Positions 1-8,609 of a stretch of DNA of 64,000 nucleotides are shown piece by piece (the first letter of the stretch is position 1; each line of letters begins with the position of its first letter). Source of the stretch: Winogradskyella sp. J14-2. GTDB taxonomy: Bacteria > Bacteroidota > Bacteroidia > Flavobacteriales > Flavobacteriaceae. A program made the position numbers and the translations under genes. The stretch spans positions 992,001 to 1,056,000 of the forward strand of contig NZ_CP019388.1 in NCBI RefSeq assembly GCF_001971725.1, in the 5' to 3' direction. The notes beneath the pieces were generated by a model that searched no databases, was not told where the DNA came from, and worked only from the letters and a program-made list of their open reading frames with translations.

Positions 1-1931
1 GCTATTTCATTAATAATAGCTGTACCGATACTTAAGGGAGCAACCGTCCAATTAACTCCACCATCTGTGGTGTATCTTAAAACTCCATTAATTGCACAAT
101 ACATTACTTGGTTATTACTTGGCGCTACCTTAAAGTGGTCTATATCTGCGTTAAAGTTCGGTGAAATAGACACCCAAGTAACACCACTATCATCTGACTT
201 GTATACTTCGTCAAAAGCTACGTATATTGTATTTTGAGTTATTGGATCTTGCTCAAAGGGCACAACCCAATTCCAGTTACTTTGGCCGCCTTTACCTTCA
301 GGTTGTGTTAATCCTGTTACATTACTACCAAAAACATTATATTGGGTTCTGTAGAGTGATCCGAACTGGGTTGTTCCGTACATAATAGAGGCATCATTCT
401 TATCTACAAATCCCTCCATTCCATCAGCACCTAACCAATCGGTCCAGAGGCCATCTTCTCTTAATGTTGATGTACCATTATCTTGAGATCCACCAGTAAC
501 TATAACAGGATCTGTTTGGCTCACACCTATTTTATAGAATTGTCTTATTCCTAAACCTGGTGTTAAATCAGTGTAATAATTAGCATTTACATTGGTTGGG
601 TCTTCTGCTCGGAAAATTCCGCCATCGGTACCAACAAATAACTTAGCGTCTGCACCTGTACCAGCAAAATGGAGTATGTCTACATCTGCATGGCAATATC
701 CTATTCCTAAGCTATTTGCATTGCTTGGCACCCATTGAGAGGTTATGCTAAAACTGACTCCGCCATTTGTTGATCTCCAAGTATTGATACCTGCTATATG
801 TACGTCATTGGCATCATTAGGGTTAACAGTAATATCCATATCTCTTGGTGCCTGACCAAGTGCATCGTTACCATTGGTATCGTAACCAAAAAAGTTTTGA
901 GTTAAATTTCGTTTTAAAAAAGAGTTTCCGCTATTATTAGACACGTATAGTCCACCAAAAACTCCGCCATTAGCCTCAACAACATAGACAGTATTAGAGT
1001 TGGCTGCCGACACTCCAATCATTTTTGGTCCGCCCGAGAATTGATTAACACCAGTCCCTGTTATTTGCGTAAAACTATTTCCTCCATCGGTAGAAACATA
1101 AAACTCATTCCCAGAAGCATAAACTGTGTTAGAGTTTCCTGGTTTAAACTCAAAATCATAACCTGTGTTTGGTGGTATAAAGTATATTGAACTCCAAGTT
1201 ATTCCACCGTCTGTAGATTTATATAATCCGTTACCTTGCACGCTAGCATAGATTTTCGAAGCATTTGTTGGGTCTATCAATATTTTGTTTACGATACCAC
1301 CACCGAGATCGGCTAATAGTGACCATGTAGAACCGCCATTTGTCGATTTAAAAATTGTACCGCTTGTTGAGCCCCAAAAATAAGTATTACTATTTGTTGG
1401 TTCTATTGCTAAAGCATAGACATCAATATTAGATAAATTATCGGAAAGCACTGTCCAAGTTGCACCACCATCAGTACTTTTCCATACACCACCGGTTTCA
1501 CTACCTGCAATAATATGGTTTAAATTAGACTCTTCTATTGCCATAGACGTAATTCTGCCTACACCTGGATTCCATCCCGACGTAGCATCCCAGTAGGTTG
1601 GCCCCATTTCTTCCCAGGTACCTACGGTTGTTTTAGCAGCTATGCCTTCAGCATTGGTATTAGCATTGTAGTTTTTTAATTCTTGATAATAAAATTGAGG
1701 TGATTTTAATCTCCCTGTTTCATCCATGGCACGTTCTGCAAAATACTGCCATCTTTTAAAAATCTTAAAACCAGTGCCTCTTCCTCTCCCTACAGAATCG
1801 AAATGTTGTTCTGCAACTTCAGAGATATATTGCACAGTATGATTTCCCTCTTCAATAAGCTTGCGGTAATCTTGAGCTGATACATTGAAGATAAAAAATA
1901 CCAACGCAACGTTTAAAAATATCTTTTTCAT
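1..1931 (-). CDS. Secreted BNR-repeat / sortilin-like beta-propeller protein (partial, 3' end outside window)
   Basis: The frame is open from an ATG at 1931 to the window edge, giving about 643 residues without a stop, so the C-terminus lies outside. The first residues (MKKIFLNVALVFFIFNVSAQ) form a signal peptide with a flavobacterial A-Q end. The body has at least seven Asp-box/BNR motifs such as KSTDGGATW, KSTNGGSTW, KSTDGGITW, VSTDGGNSF and YTTDGGVNW. These are typical of sialidase/VPS10-sortilin-type propellers found on many secreted Flavobacteriia proteins, often with a C-terminal T9SS sorting domain. That domain cannot be seen here. A good Bacteroidetes promoter lies just upstream. The substrate or ligand is unknown; this is a fold-level call, not an enzymatic one. 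Confidence 0.85.
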   Translation of the reverse strand, partial: MKKIFLNVALVFFIFNVSAQDYRKLIEEGNHTVQYISEVAEQHFDSVGRGRGTGFKIFKRWQYFAERAMDETGRLKSPQFYYQELKNYNANTNAEGIAAKTTVGTWEEMGPTYWDATSGWNPGVGRITSMAIEESNLNHIIAGSETGGVWKSTDGGATWTVLSDNLSNIDVYALAIEPTNSNTYFWGSTSGTIFKSTNGGSTWSLLADLGGGIVNKILIDPTNASKIYASVQGNGLYKSTDGGITWSSIYFIPPNTGYDFEFKPGNSNTVYASGNEFYVSTDGGNSFTQITGTGVNQFSGGPKMIGVSAANSNTVYVVEANGGVFGGLYVSNNSGNSFLKRNLTQNFFGYDTNGNDALGQAPRDMDITVNPNDANDVHIAGINTWRSTNGGVSFSITSQWVPSNANSLGIGYCHADVDILHFAGTGADAKLFVGTDGGIFRAEDPTNVNANYYTDLTPGLGIRQFYKIGVSQTDPVIVTGGSQDNGTSTLREDGLWTDWLGADGMEGFVDKNDASIMYGTTQFGSLYRTQYNVFGSNVTGLTQPEGKGGQSNWNWVVPFEQDPITQNTIYVAFDEVYKSDDSGVTWVSISPNFNADIDHFKVAPSNNQVMYCAINGVLRYTTDGGVNWTVAPLSIGTAIINEI

Positions 1932-1961
1932 AAAAACTTGATTTTAAATAGCTATTTTTTT

Positions 1962-1994
1962 CAAATGTACTATTTTTCATAAATTTTTCAGCAA
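1962..1994 (-). promoter_or_regulatory. Bacteroidetes-type promoter of the BNR-repeat gene
   Basis: On the minus strand, TTG (1994-1992) is followed after 22 bases by TACATTTG (1969-1962), matching the Bacteroidetes consensus TTG-N17-23-TAnnTTTG. It is about 30 bases upstream of the ATG at 1931. The divergent symporter gene starts only 75 bases away, so the two promoters must overlap. Confidence 0.6.
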
Positions 1995-2006
1995 AGAAAT
2001 TCATTT

Positions 2007-3458
2007 ATGAATCCAACTTCAATTTTAATTTTAATAGCTTGTTACTTTGCGGTTTTAGTATTGGTCTCTTATTTTACGGGAAAAGAAGACTCTAACGCTG
2101 CCTTTTTTAAGGCTAACAAATCTGCTCCTTGGTACCTCGTTGCTTTTGGCATGATTGGTGCTTCTTTGTCTGGTGTTACCTTTATATCTGTACCTGGAGC
2201 TGTAGAAACCAAACAGTTTGGTTATCTACAAGTAGTCTTTGGCTATTTTTTTGGATATTTAGTAATAGCATATATTTTACTACCGCTATATTACAGATTA
2301 AACTTAACTTCTATTTATACCTATCTTAGAGACCGATTTGGGAAAATAAGTTATAAAACTGGATCCGTAGCTTTTCTTATTTCAAGAACTGTTGGTGCAG
2401 CATTTAGGTTATTTTTAGTTGCAAAAGTTCTTCAACTTTTGGTTTTTGATTTATTTGATATTCCATTTGTTATTACCGTAGTTATTACCATCGCTTTAAT
2501 TTGGCTTTACACCTTTAAAGGTGGGATTAAAACTATAATTTTTACAGACACCTTACAGACTTTATTTATGCTAATTTCTGTTGTGGTAACTATCATTTTT
2601 TTAGCTTCTGCTCTAGACTTAAATAATATCACTGAAGTCATTAATTATACCAATAATAGTAGTCTAAGTAAGGTTTTCTTTTTTAATGAAAGTAACGATC
2701 CTCAATATTTTTGGAAAAGCTTCTTATCTGGAATATTTATTACCATTACCATGACAGGGTTAGACCAAGATATGATGCAAAAAAATTTAACGTGTAAGAG
2801 TTTAAAAGACGCTCAGAAAAACATGCTTTCCTTTAGCGTGGTACTGATATTTGTTAACCTATTATTTCTTGTTCTTGGCTTAATGCTTACAGATTATGCA
2901 ACTCAAAACGGAATTACAGCGAGTAAAGACGACCTATTTCCTACTATAGCAATGTTACCAGAAATAGGCATTGTTACATCTGCTTTCTTTCTATTGGGGT
3001 TAATTGCTGCTGCGTATTCTAGCGCAGACTCTGCCTTAACATCACTAACTACGGCTTTTTGTTTCGATATTTTAGATATAGAAAGTAAACCCGAAGCATC
3101 TAAAAAAGGCCTACGAAAAAAAGCGCATGTAGGCTTTAGCGTTATACTGGTTATTGTAATAATTCTTTTTGATTTAATTTTTAAAGATGTTTCTGTGATT
3201 TGGGAACTCTTTAAAGCAGCAGGTTATACCTATGGGCCATTATTAGGACTTTTTGCTTTTGGGTTGTTTACTAAATACAAAATAAAAGATAGGCTTGTTT
3301 GGGCGATTGCAATCTTAGCGCCTACATTATCCTACGTTTTAAATTTATATTCTAAAGAACTTTTTAACGGTTACGAAATTGGTTTCGAAATTTTAATCTT
3401 AAATGGTTTTTTAATGTTTTTAGGGTTATTACTAATTAAAGTAAAAACAAAACCTTAA
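2007..3458 (+). CDS. Sodium:solute symporter (SSS family)
   Basis: This 483-residue protein is almost entirely hydrophobic and shows about 13 membrane-spanning stretches, the usual length and topology of the SSS/SLC5 family, which couples Na+ entry to uptake of sugars, amino acids or vitamins. Visible family features include a short polar N-terminus before TM1, a Gly/Ser-rich stretch near residues 50-60 (GMIGASLSGVTF), TM segments containing GGIKTIIFTDTLQ, and the AAAYSSADSALTS segment around residues 335-347, which resembles the Na+-binding TM8 region. The ATG at 2007 follows a short divergent intergenic region. The substrate cannot be read from the sequence. It is followed by unrelated lipoprotein genes with their own promoter. 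Confidence 0.88.
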   Translation: MNPTSILILIACYFAVLVLVSYFTGKEDSNAAFFKANKSAPWYLVAFGMIGASLSGVTFISVPGAVETKQFGYLQVVFGYFFGYLVIAYILLPLYYRLNLTSIYTYLRDRFGKISYKTGSVAFLISRTVGAAFRLFLVAKVLQLLVFDLFDIPFVITVVITIALIWLYTFKGGIKTIIFTDTLQTLFMLISVVVTIIFLASALDLNNITEVINYTNNSSLSKVFFFNESNDPQYFWKSFLSGIFITITMTGLDQDMMQKNLTCKSLKDAQKNMLSFSVVLIFVNLLFLVLGLMLTDYATQNGITASKDDLFPTIAMLPEIGIVTSAFFLLGLIAAAYSSADSALTSLTTAFCFDILDIESKPEASKKGLRKKAHVGFSVILVIVIILFDLIFKDVSVIWELFKAAGYTYGPLLGLFAFGLFTKYKIKDRLVWAIAILAPTLSYVLNLYSKELFNGYEIGFEILILNGFLMFLGLLLIKVKTKP

Positions 3459-3523
3459 CCTACTGATATCCTGACATCTAGATCTCAAGCAAACAAACTG
3501 TTAATCAATTGTTAAATTATTCT

Positions 3524-3531
3524 TATTTTTG
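3524..3531 (+). promoter_or_regulatory. Putative -7 box (TATTTTTG)
   Basis: TATTTTTG matches TAnnTTTG exactly and lies 27 bases before the ATG at 3558. It argues for the ATG rather than a TTG at 3537, which would fall at about the transcription start. No well-spaced -33 TTG was found. Confidence 0.45.
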
Positions 3532-3557
3532 TTAAGTTGATTAACCATCTACGTTTA

Positions 3558-6500
3558 ATGAAAATCTTTTACATTGCTTTGTTGATGTTATTATTATGTA
3601 ATTGTAATGACGATTACAAGAACAACGCAAGCACTAATGTTTCATACCTACTTTCTAAGACTTCCGCACAAAAGTCGGGTATAGATTTCGTTAATTTGGT
3701 AAGCGAAGACCCAAAGCATAATATTATAAGCTATATTTATTATTATAACGGTGGTGGTATAGCTACAGGAGATATTAATAATGACGGTCTACCTGACCTC
3801 TATTTTGTTGCAAATACTGGAGATAACAAACTCTACCTAAATAAAGGCAACTTAAAATTCGAAGATATTTCAGAAAAAGCTAATATTTCTGGTAAAGCCA
3901 GTTGGCAAACAGGTGTATCTATGGTAGACATAAACAATGATGGCTTCTTAGACATTTATATTTGTGCAGTTTCTAAGTTATTGGACTTTGAGGGACATAA
4001 TGAACTTTACATTAATAACGGTGACAACACTTTTACAGAACGCTCTAAGGAATTTGGTTTGGATTTTGTAGGACACTCAACACAAGCCTATTTTTTTGAT
4101 TTTGACAAAGATGACGATCTGGATGTATACCTAGTGAATCATGCCGTACATACCGCACTCTCGCACGGAAGGGCAGATATGAGAAACAACCGCCAACCCT
4201 TAGTTGGTGACGTCTTGCTAAGAAATGATAATGGTAAATTTATTGATGTAAGCGAACAAGCTAATATCTACGGTGGCGGAAATGGTTATGGACTCAGTGC
4301 ATCTATAGCAGACTTTAACAACGATGGCTGGGAAGACATATACGTTTGTAACGATTTTCACGAAGACGATTATTTTTATGTTAACAACCAAAACGGAACA
4401 TTTACAGAGCAGCTAGCAAATTCTTTTACTACAATTAGTAGGTTTTCTATGGGAAGTGATGCGGCCGACATCAATGGAGACGGTTATCAAGACCTAATAA
4501 CCTTAGATATGTTGCCTTTTGATGAGCGTGTAATAAAGGAAACAGAAGGAGACGATTCTATGTTTAACCTACAAACACGTCTAAACAAATTAGGATACAA
4601 AGATCAGTATTCTAGAAATATGCTTCAACTAAACAATGCCGGCAACTATTTTACAGAAGCAGCATTTATAAACAACGTTGCAGATACCGACTGGAGCTGG
4701 TCTCCTCTATTTGCAGATTACAATAATGATGGTCATCAAGACCTTTTCATTTCTAATGGAATCTTAAGACGACCTAACGGCTTAGATTTTAAAAAATATA
4801 TTTCTAGTGCTTTTAAAGGTAGATCAGAGTCTGAAGGCATAGAGTGGTTATATAATTCTGTAAACGAAATGGGCAGTGGCAAGGTTTCTAACCAGATTTT
4901 TAAAGGAGATTCAAAAACTTTTGAAAACAAAACAGGTCTATGGATAGAAAACCAACCAACGTTGTCTAACGGCACTATTTATGCAGACCTAGACCTAGAT
5001 GGAGATCTAGATCTTGTTACAAACAACTTTGGAGAAACTGCCGGACTTTACGAAAATACAACCAACAATTCAAAAAACTACATTTCTTTTGATTTTGAAT
5101 ATAAAGGTTCTAATAAAGAAGGTATTGGTACAAAAGTCTTAGTGTTCAATAAAGGCACCCTTCAGTTTAAACAACTCTTTAAGTCAAGAGGGTTTTTATC
5201 TTCTGTAGATAGTAAATTGCACTTTGGCTTAGGGGATGCAGTCAAAGTAGACTCAATTAAGGTTATTTGGCCAAACAATGAATTTAAAACCATTAAAGAT
5301 TTAAATATTAATACCACCTTAAACATTATTTACTCATCTACAGGTCAATTTTATAATTATAAAGAAAATAAAACCAAATCATATTTTTTTAAGGAGGATC
5401 CAATACTAGACTATACTCATCAAGAGGATCGGTACAATGATTTTGCGGAAGAAAAACTCATCCCTTATAAAGTCTCCATGCAAGGACCAGCTTTAGCAAA
5501 AGGAGACATAGACGGTAATGGCTATGACGATATTTTTATCGGAAATGCTTCTGGTAAACCTGCAACACTATACCTTAATAACGGAACAGGGTTTAGTGAA
5601 TCTAAACAAACTGCCTTTGAAGAAGATTACAACTTTGAAGATAATGATGCTACTTTTTTTGATGCAGATAATGATGGTGACTTAGACTTGTATGTAGCAT
5701 CTGGCGTCAACGAATATAAAAACCTAAACTTACAAAATGATAGACTCTACCTCAACGAAGATGGTGTTTTTGTAAAATCAATAAACAAGATTCCTGAGAA
5801 TAGTCTAATAAGCTCTACCGTCATAGCTTATGATTACGATAATGATGGTGATGAAGACCTATTTGTAGGCAACTTAAGCGATGTTCAAGATTTTGGAAAA
5901 ACTATTGAGTCGTACATTCTAATTAATGACGGTAAAGGTAACTTTGCTAAAGATCAAAAATTCACTGTAAATTCTAAAGTAAACAAGGCCATTTGGCAAG
6001 ATATTGACAACGACAATATAAATGACTTGCTAATTGCTACAGATTGGCATACCGCTTTAATCTATCTAAACGATGGCAATGGTAATCTAAAACTTTTGGA
6101 TCTGCCAGAAAGCAGTCATGGTCTGTGGCAGACAATTACAACTTTCGATATTGATAGTGATGGCGATGAAGATATACTTCTAGGTAATTGGGGCACTAAT
6201 ACAAAATTTAGTCTCAACTTTGATGGTCCATTAATGATGTATCATAACGATTTTGATAAAAACAAAACCTTCGAAACACTTTTAACATACAATAAAAGCG
6301 GAAAGTACTACCCTCTAAATTCTAAGGACGAACTCGCTTCTCAAATGAATGTAGTAAACAAAGTGTATACTAACCACAAAAGTTTTGCAGGCGTAACCAT
6401 TGAAGAAATTGTAGGAGATGCATTTTTAAAAAATTCAACACAATACAAAGCAGACATTTTAGCCTCAGGATACTTACAAAATGATAATGGTCAATTTAAA

Positions 6501-6812
6501 GAGTTTATTCCTTTTCCAAATGATTTTCAACTAGCACCAATTAATACATTTTCTAAAGTTAAAATTAATGGCAGCACACACCTATTAGTTGGTGGTAACT
6601 CTTATAAAGTTAATACGTATCATGGCTCTTACATGGCTTTAAAAGGGCTCTTGGTTAAAGATTTATTTAACTTCAAAAATGTATTTGAGCTAGGCATAGC
6701 ACCTTTTAATGACCAAATTAAGCAAATTGAAACAGTTGAAATGCGAGATAAAAATGTTTTACTTATTGTTGCAAATAATAACAAGCTAAAAATATATTCC
6801 TATCCGAAATAA
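3558..6812 (+). CDS. FG-GAP/VCBS repeat lipoprotein with ASPIC/UnbV domain (CRTAC1-like)
   Basis: I chose the ATG at 3558 (1084 residues) over an upstream in-frame TTG at 3537 because it starts the signal sequence directly and a promoter box lies at 3524-3531. The N-terminus (MKIFYIALLMLLLCNCNDD) is a lipoprotein signal with Cys at 14 or 16. Calcium-binding FG-GAP motifs of the form D-x-[DN]-x-DG-x-x-D recur: DINNDGLPDLYF, DINNDGFLDIYI, DFNNDGWEDIYV, DLDLDGDLDLVT. A second set after about residue 640 includes DADNDGDLDLYV and DYDNDGDEDLFV. Between the sets, about residues 500-590, lies an ASPIC/UnbV-like segment (GIGTKVLV ... HFGLGDAV). The family forms cell-surface integrin-like propellers of unknown ligand. 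It is co-directional with, and 4 bases from, the haloperoxidase-like gene, so they are probably one operon. Confidence 0.87.
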   Translation: MKIFYIALLMLLLCNCNDDYKNNASTNVSYLLSKTSAQKSGIDFVNLVSEDPKHNIISYIYYYNGGGIATGDINNDGLPDLYFVANTGDNKLYLNKGNLKFEDISEKANISGKASWQTGVSMVDINNDGFLDIYICAVSKLLDFEGHNELYINNGDNTFTERSKEFGLDFVGHSTQAYFFDFDKDDDLDVYLVNHAVHTALSHGRADMRNNRQPLVGDVLLRNDNGKFIDVSEQANIYGGGNGYGLSASIADFNNDGWEDIYVCNDFHEDDYFYVNNQNGTFTEQLANSFTTISRFSMGSDAADINGDGYQDLITLDMLPFDERVIKETEGDDSMFNLQTRLNKLGYKDQYSRNMLQLNNAGNYFTEAAFINNVADTDWSWSPLFADYNNDGHQDLFISNGILRRPNGLDFKKYISSAFKGRSESEGIEWLYNSVNEMGSGKVSNQIFKGDSKTFENKTGLWIENQPTLSNGTIYADLDLDGDLDLVTNNFGETAGLYENTTNNSKNYISFDFEYKGSNKEGIGTKVLVFNKGTLQFKQLFKSRGFLSSVDSKLHFGLGDAVKVDSIKVIWPNNEFKTIKDLNINTTLNIIYSSTGQFYNYKENKTKSYFFKEDPILDYTHQEDRYNDFAEEKLIPYKVSMQGPALAKGDIDGNGYDDIFIGNASGKPATLYLNNGTGFSESKQTAFEEDYNFEDNDATFFDADNDGDLDLYVASGVNEYKNLNLQNDRLYLNEDGVFVKSINKIPENSLISSTVIAYDYDNDGDEDLFVGNLSDVQDFGKTIESYILINDGKGNFAKDQKFTVNSKVNKAIWQDIDNDNINDLLIATDWHTALIYLNDGNGNLKLLDLPESSHGLWQTITTFDIDSDGDEDILLGNWGTNTKFSLNFDGPLMMYHNDFDKNKTFETLLTYNKSGKYYPLNSKDELASQMNVVNKVYTNHKSFAGVTIEEIVGDAFLKNSTQYKADILASGYLQNDNGQFKEFIPFPNDFQLAPINTFSKVKINGSTHLLVGGNSYKVNTYHGSYMALKGLLVKDLFNFKNVFELGIAPFNDQIKQIETVEMRDKNVLLIVANNNKLKIYSYPK

Positions 6813-6816
6813 TAAA

Positions 6817-8145
6817 ATGAATCTAAAATCCCTTATATTTTCATCAATTTTATTTGCTTTCTTTTTTTCTTGCCAAAAACAAGACCAACCTATTATTATC
6901 ACTGCAGAAGATTACCACAATGCAGTAGATAGGTTAACAGAAGTAATGGTACATGATATTTTTTCACCTCCAGTGGCAAGCAGAATATATACGTATCCCA
7001 ATATCGCAGCATACGAAACCTTAAATCAAAACAGTAAAACGTATAAATCTTTAGCTAAACAATTAAAAGAATTAGATACTATACAAGGCACTGCCAATGC
7101 AAACACTAATTTAAGGCTATCTGCCATTATTGCCTACATTAATATAGCCAAAGAGCTTGTGTTTTCAAAAGAAAAAATCACCATCTACAGAGACAGTTTA
7201 TACACCGTTTGGAACACCAAAAACCCTAATGAGTTTAATGATTCAAAAGATTACGGCATAGCAATCTCTGACCAGATACTCACTTGGATGAATTCTGATA
7301 ATTATGCCAAAACACGCACAATGCCAGACTACAACATCTATACAAAAAATCCCTCACAATGGGAACCTACTCCTCCTGCCTACATGAAAGGTATAGAACC
7401 ACACTGGAACAAGCTTAGAACATTCGCACTAGACTCAGCAGCTCAATTTAAACCCACACCACATCCAGAATTTTCTCTAGAAGAAGGTTCAGCGTTTCAT
7501 AATGAGTTAATGGAAGTCTACAATATCACTAATGATATAAGAGAAAAAGGTGATGAAAGTGAAGAAATTCAAATTGCTCGTTTTTGGGACTGCAACCCTT
7601 TCGTTTCTGTAAACAAAGGTCATTTTATGTTTGCTGAAAAGAAAATAACACCAGGTGCACATTGGATAGGCATCTGCAAAATTGCTTGTAAAGAAACCAA
7701 CTCGGACTTCGAAAAAACAGTATATGCATACACCAAAACATCTATTGCTATCGCTGATGCTTTTATAAGTTGTTGGGACGAAAAATACAGAAGTAATCTT
7801 ATTAGACCCGAAACACTGATAAACAGATACATAGACACCGAATGGACACCTATTTTACAAACACCACCTTTTCCTGAATATACAAGCGGACATTCGGTAG
7901 TATCAGGTGCGTCTTCTGAAGTATTAACATCAATTTTTGGCGATGACTTTGCTTTTAATGATACGACAGAGCTTCCATATGGATTACCAATGCGTCAATT
8001 TCAGTCCTTTAGACTAGCAGCACAAGAAGCTGCTATGAGTAGAATGTACGGTAGTATTCACTACAGAGCAGCTGTAGAGGTCGGAATCGATCAAGGTATC
8101 AAAGTAGGCACATTAGTTAACGACAAAGTCAGCTTTATAAAATAA
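6817..8145 (+). CDS. Vanadium-dependent haloperoxidase / PAP2-type phosphatase-like lipoprotein
   Basis: The 442-residue protein begins with a lipoprotein signal (MNLKSLIFSSILFAFFFSC, Cys19). The three vanadate/phosphate-binding motifs of the haloperoxidase-PAP2 superfamily are visible. K323-x6-R330-P331 is the first. EYTSGHS, with H359, replaces the usual PSGH. SRMYGSIH (S408, R409, H415) is the third. The superfamily includes vanadate-using halide oxidases and acid phosphatases; sequence alone does not tell which activity this has. The ATG lies 4 bases after the FG-GAP lipoprotein stop, so the two are probably co-transcribed and both exported. Its stop directly abuts the stop of the convergent gene at 8146, with no intervening base and no obvious hairpin. 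Confidence 0.83.
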   Translation: MNLKSLIFSSILFAFFFSCQKQDQPIIITAEDYHNAVDRLTEVMVHDIFSPPVASRIYTYPNIAAYETLNQNSKTYKSLAKQLKELDTIQGTANANTNLRLSAIIAYINIAKELVFSKEKITIYRDSLYTVWNTKNPNEFNDSKDYGIAISDQILTWMNSDNYAKTRTMPDYNIYTKNPSQWEPTPPAYMKGIEPHWNKLRTFALDSAAQFKPTPHPEFSLEEGSAFHNELMEVYNITNDIREKGDESEEIQIARFWDCNPFVSVNKGHFMFAEKKITPGAHWIGICKIACKETNSDFEKTVYAYTKTSIAIADAFISCWDEKYRSNLIRPETLINRYIDTEWTPILQTPPFPEYTSGHSVVSGASSEVLTSIFGDDFAFNDTTELPYGLPMRQFQSFRLAAQEAAMSRMYGSIHYRAAVEVGIDQGIKVGTLVNDKVSFIK

Positions 8146-8508
8146 CTAGTACTGATTAGTAGCTAATAAAACCAAAGTACAAGCCACTTCAAATTCAATA
8201 TTATTCGCTCTTAGAATCTTATAAAGTTCTGGATTTTCTGTTCCCGGATTAAAAATTACGCGCTTAGGTCTTAGATCTAAAATATAGTCGTAATAAGCCT
8301 CTTGATGTTTAGGATTAAGATATAAGGTAATAGTATCTAAGTCTTCATAAGCTTTTAAACCCGTGTCTATCACAACATCATTTATCGCTCCTTGCTTTAA
8401 ACCAAAAGCCACAACGTCGTGGTTTTTCTGCCTCAACCTATTAACTGCAATATTAGAATATCGGTCTGCTTTTAAAGACGCACCAAGAACCAATGTTTTT
8501 TTACTCAT
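8146..8508 (-). CDS. CoA-binding domain protein (YccU-like)
   Basis: This 120-residue protein matches the small Rossmann-fold CoA-binding family. It has an N-terminal VLGASLKADRYSNIAV loop where the family binds the nucleotide and a conserved RVIFNPGTENPE segment near residues 83-94, followed by a terminal helix with Cys. The family resembles the CoA-binding half of succinyl-CoA synthetase alpha but has no catalytic domain. Its role is unknown, probably CoA or nucleotide sensing. It is convergent with the haloperoxidase-like gene, stop codon against stop codon, and divergent from the TonB receptor. Confidence 0.85.
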   Translation of the reverse strand: MSKKTLVLGASLKADRYSNIAVNRLRQKNHDVVAFGLKQGAINDVVIDTGLKAYEDLDTITLYLNPKHQEAYYDYILDLRPKRVIFNPGTENPELYKILRANNIEFEVACTLVLLATNQY

Positions 8509-8609
8509 ATGTTAAAAAGATGTTAAGTAGTGTTAATTAAAGTAACATGATGTAAAAATAGTCGTCTAGACATAAAGAAACTATCAATCAATCAAAATTC
8601 AATCAAAAA

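Noticed and set aside
3537-3557. TTG start for the FG-GAP lipoprotein
   Set aside because: The ATG at 3558 starts a complete lipoprotein signal and a -7 box at 3524-3531 places transcription at about 3537, leaving no leader for the TTG.
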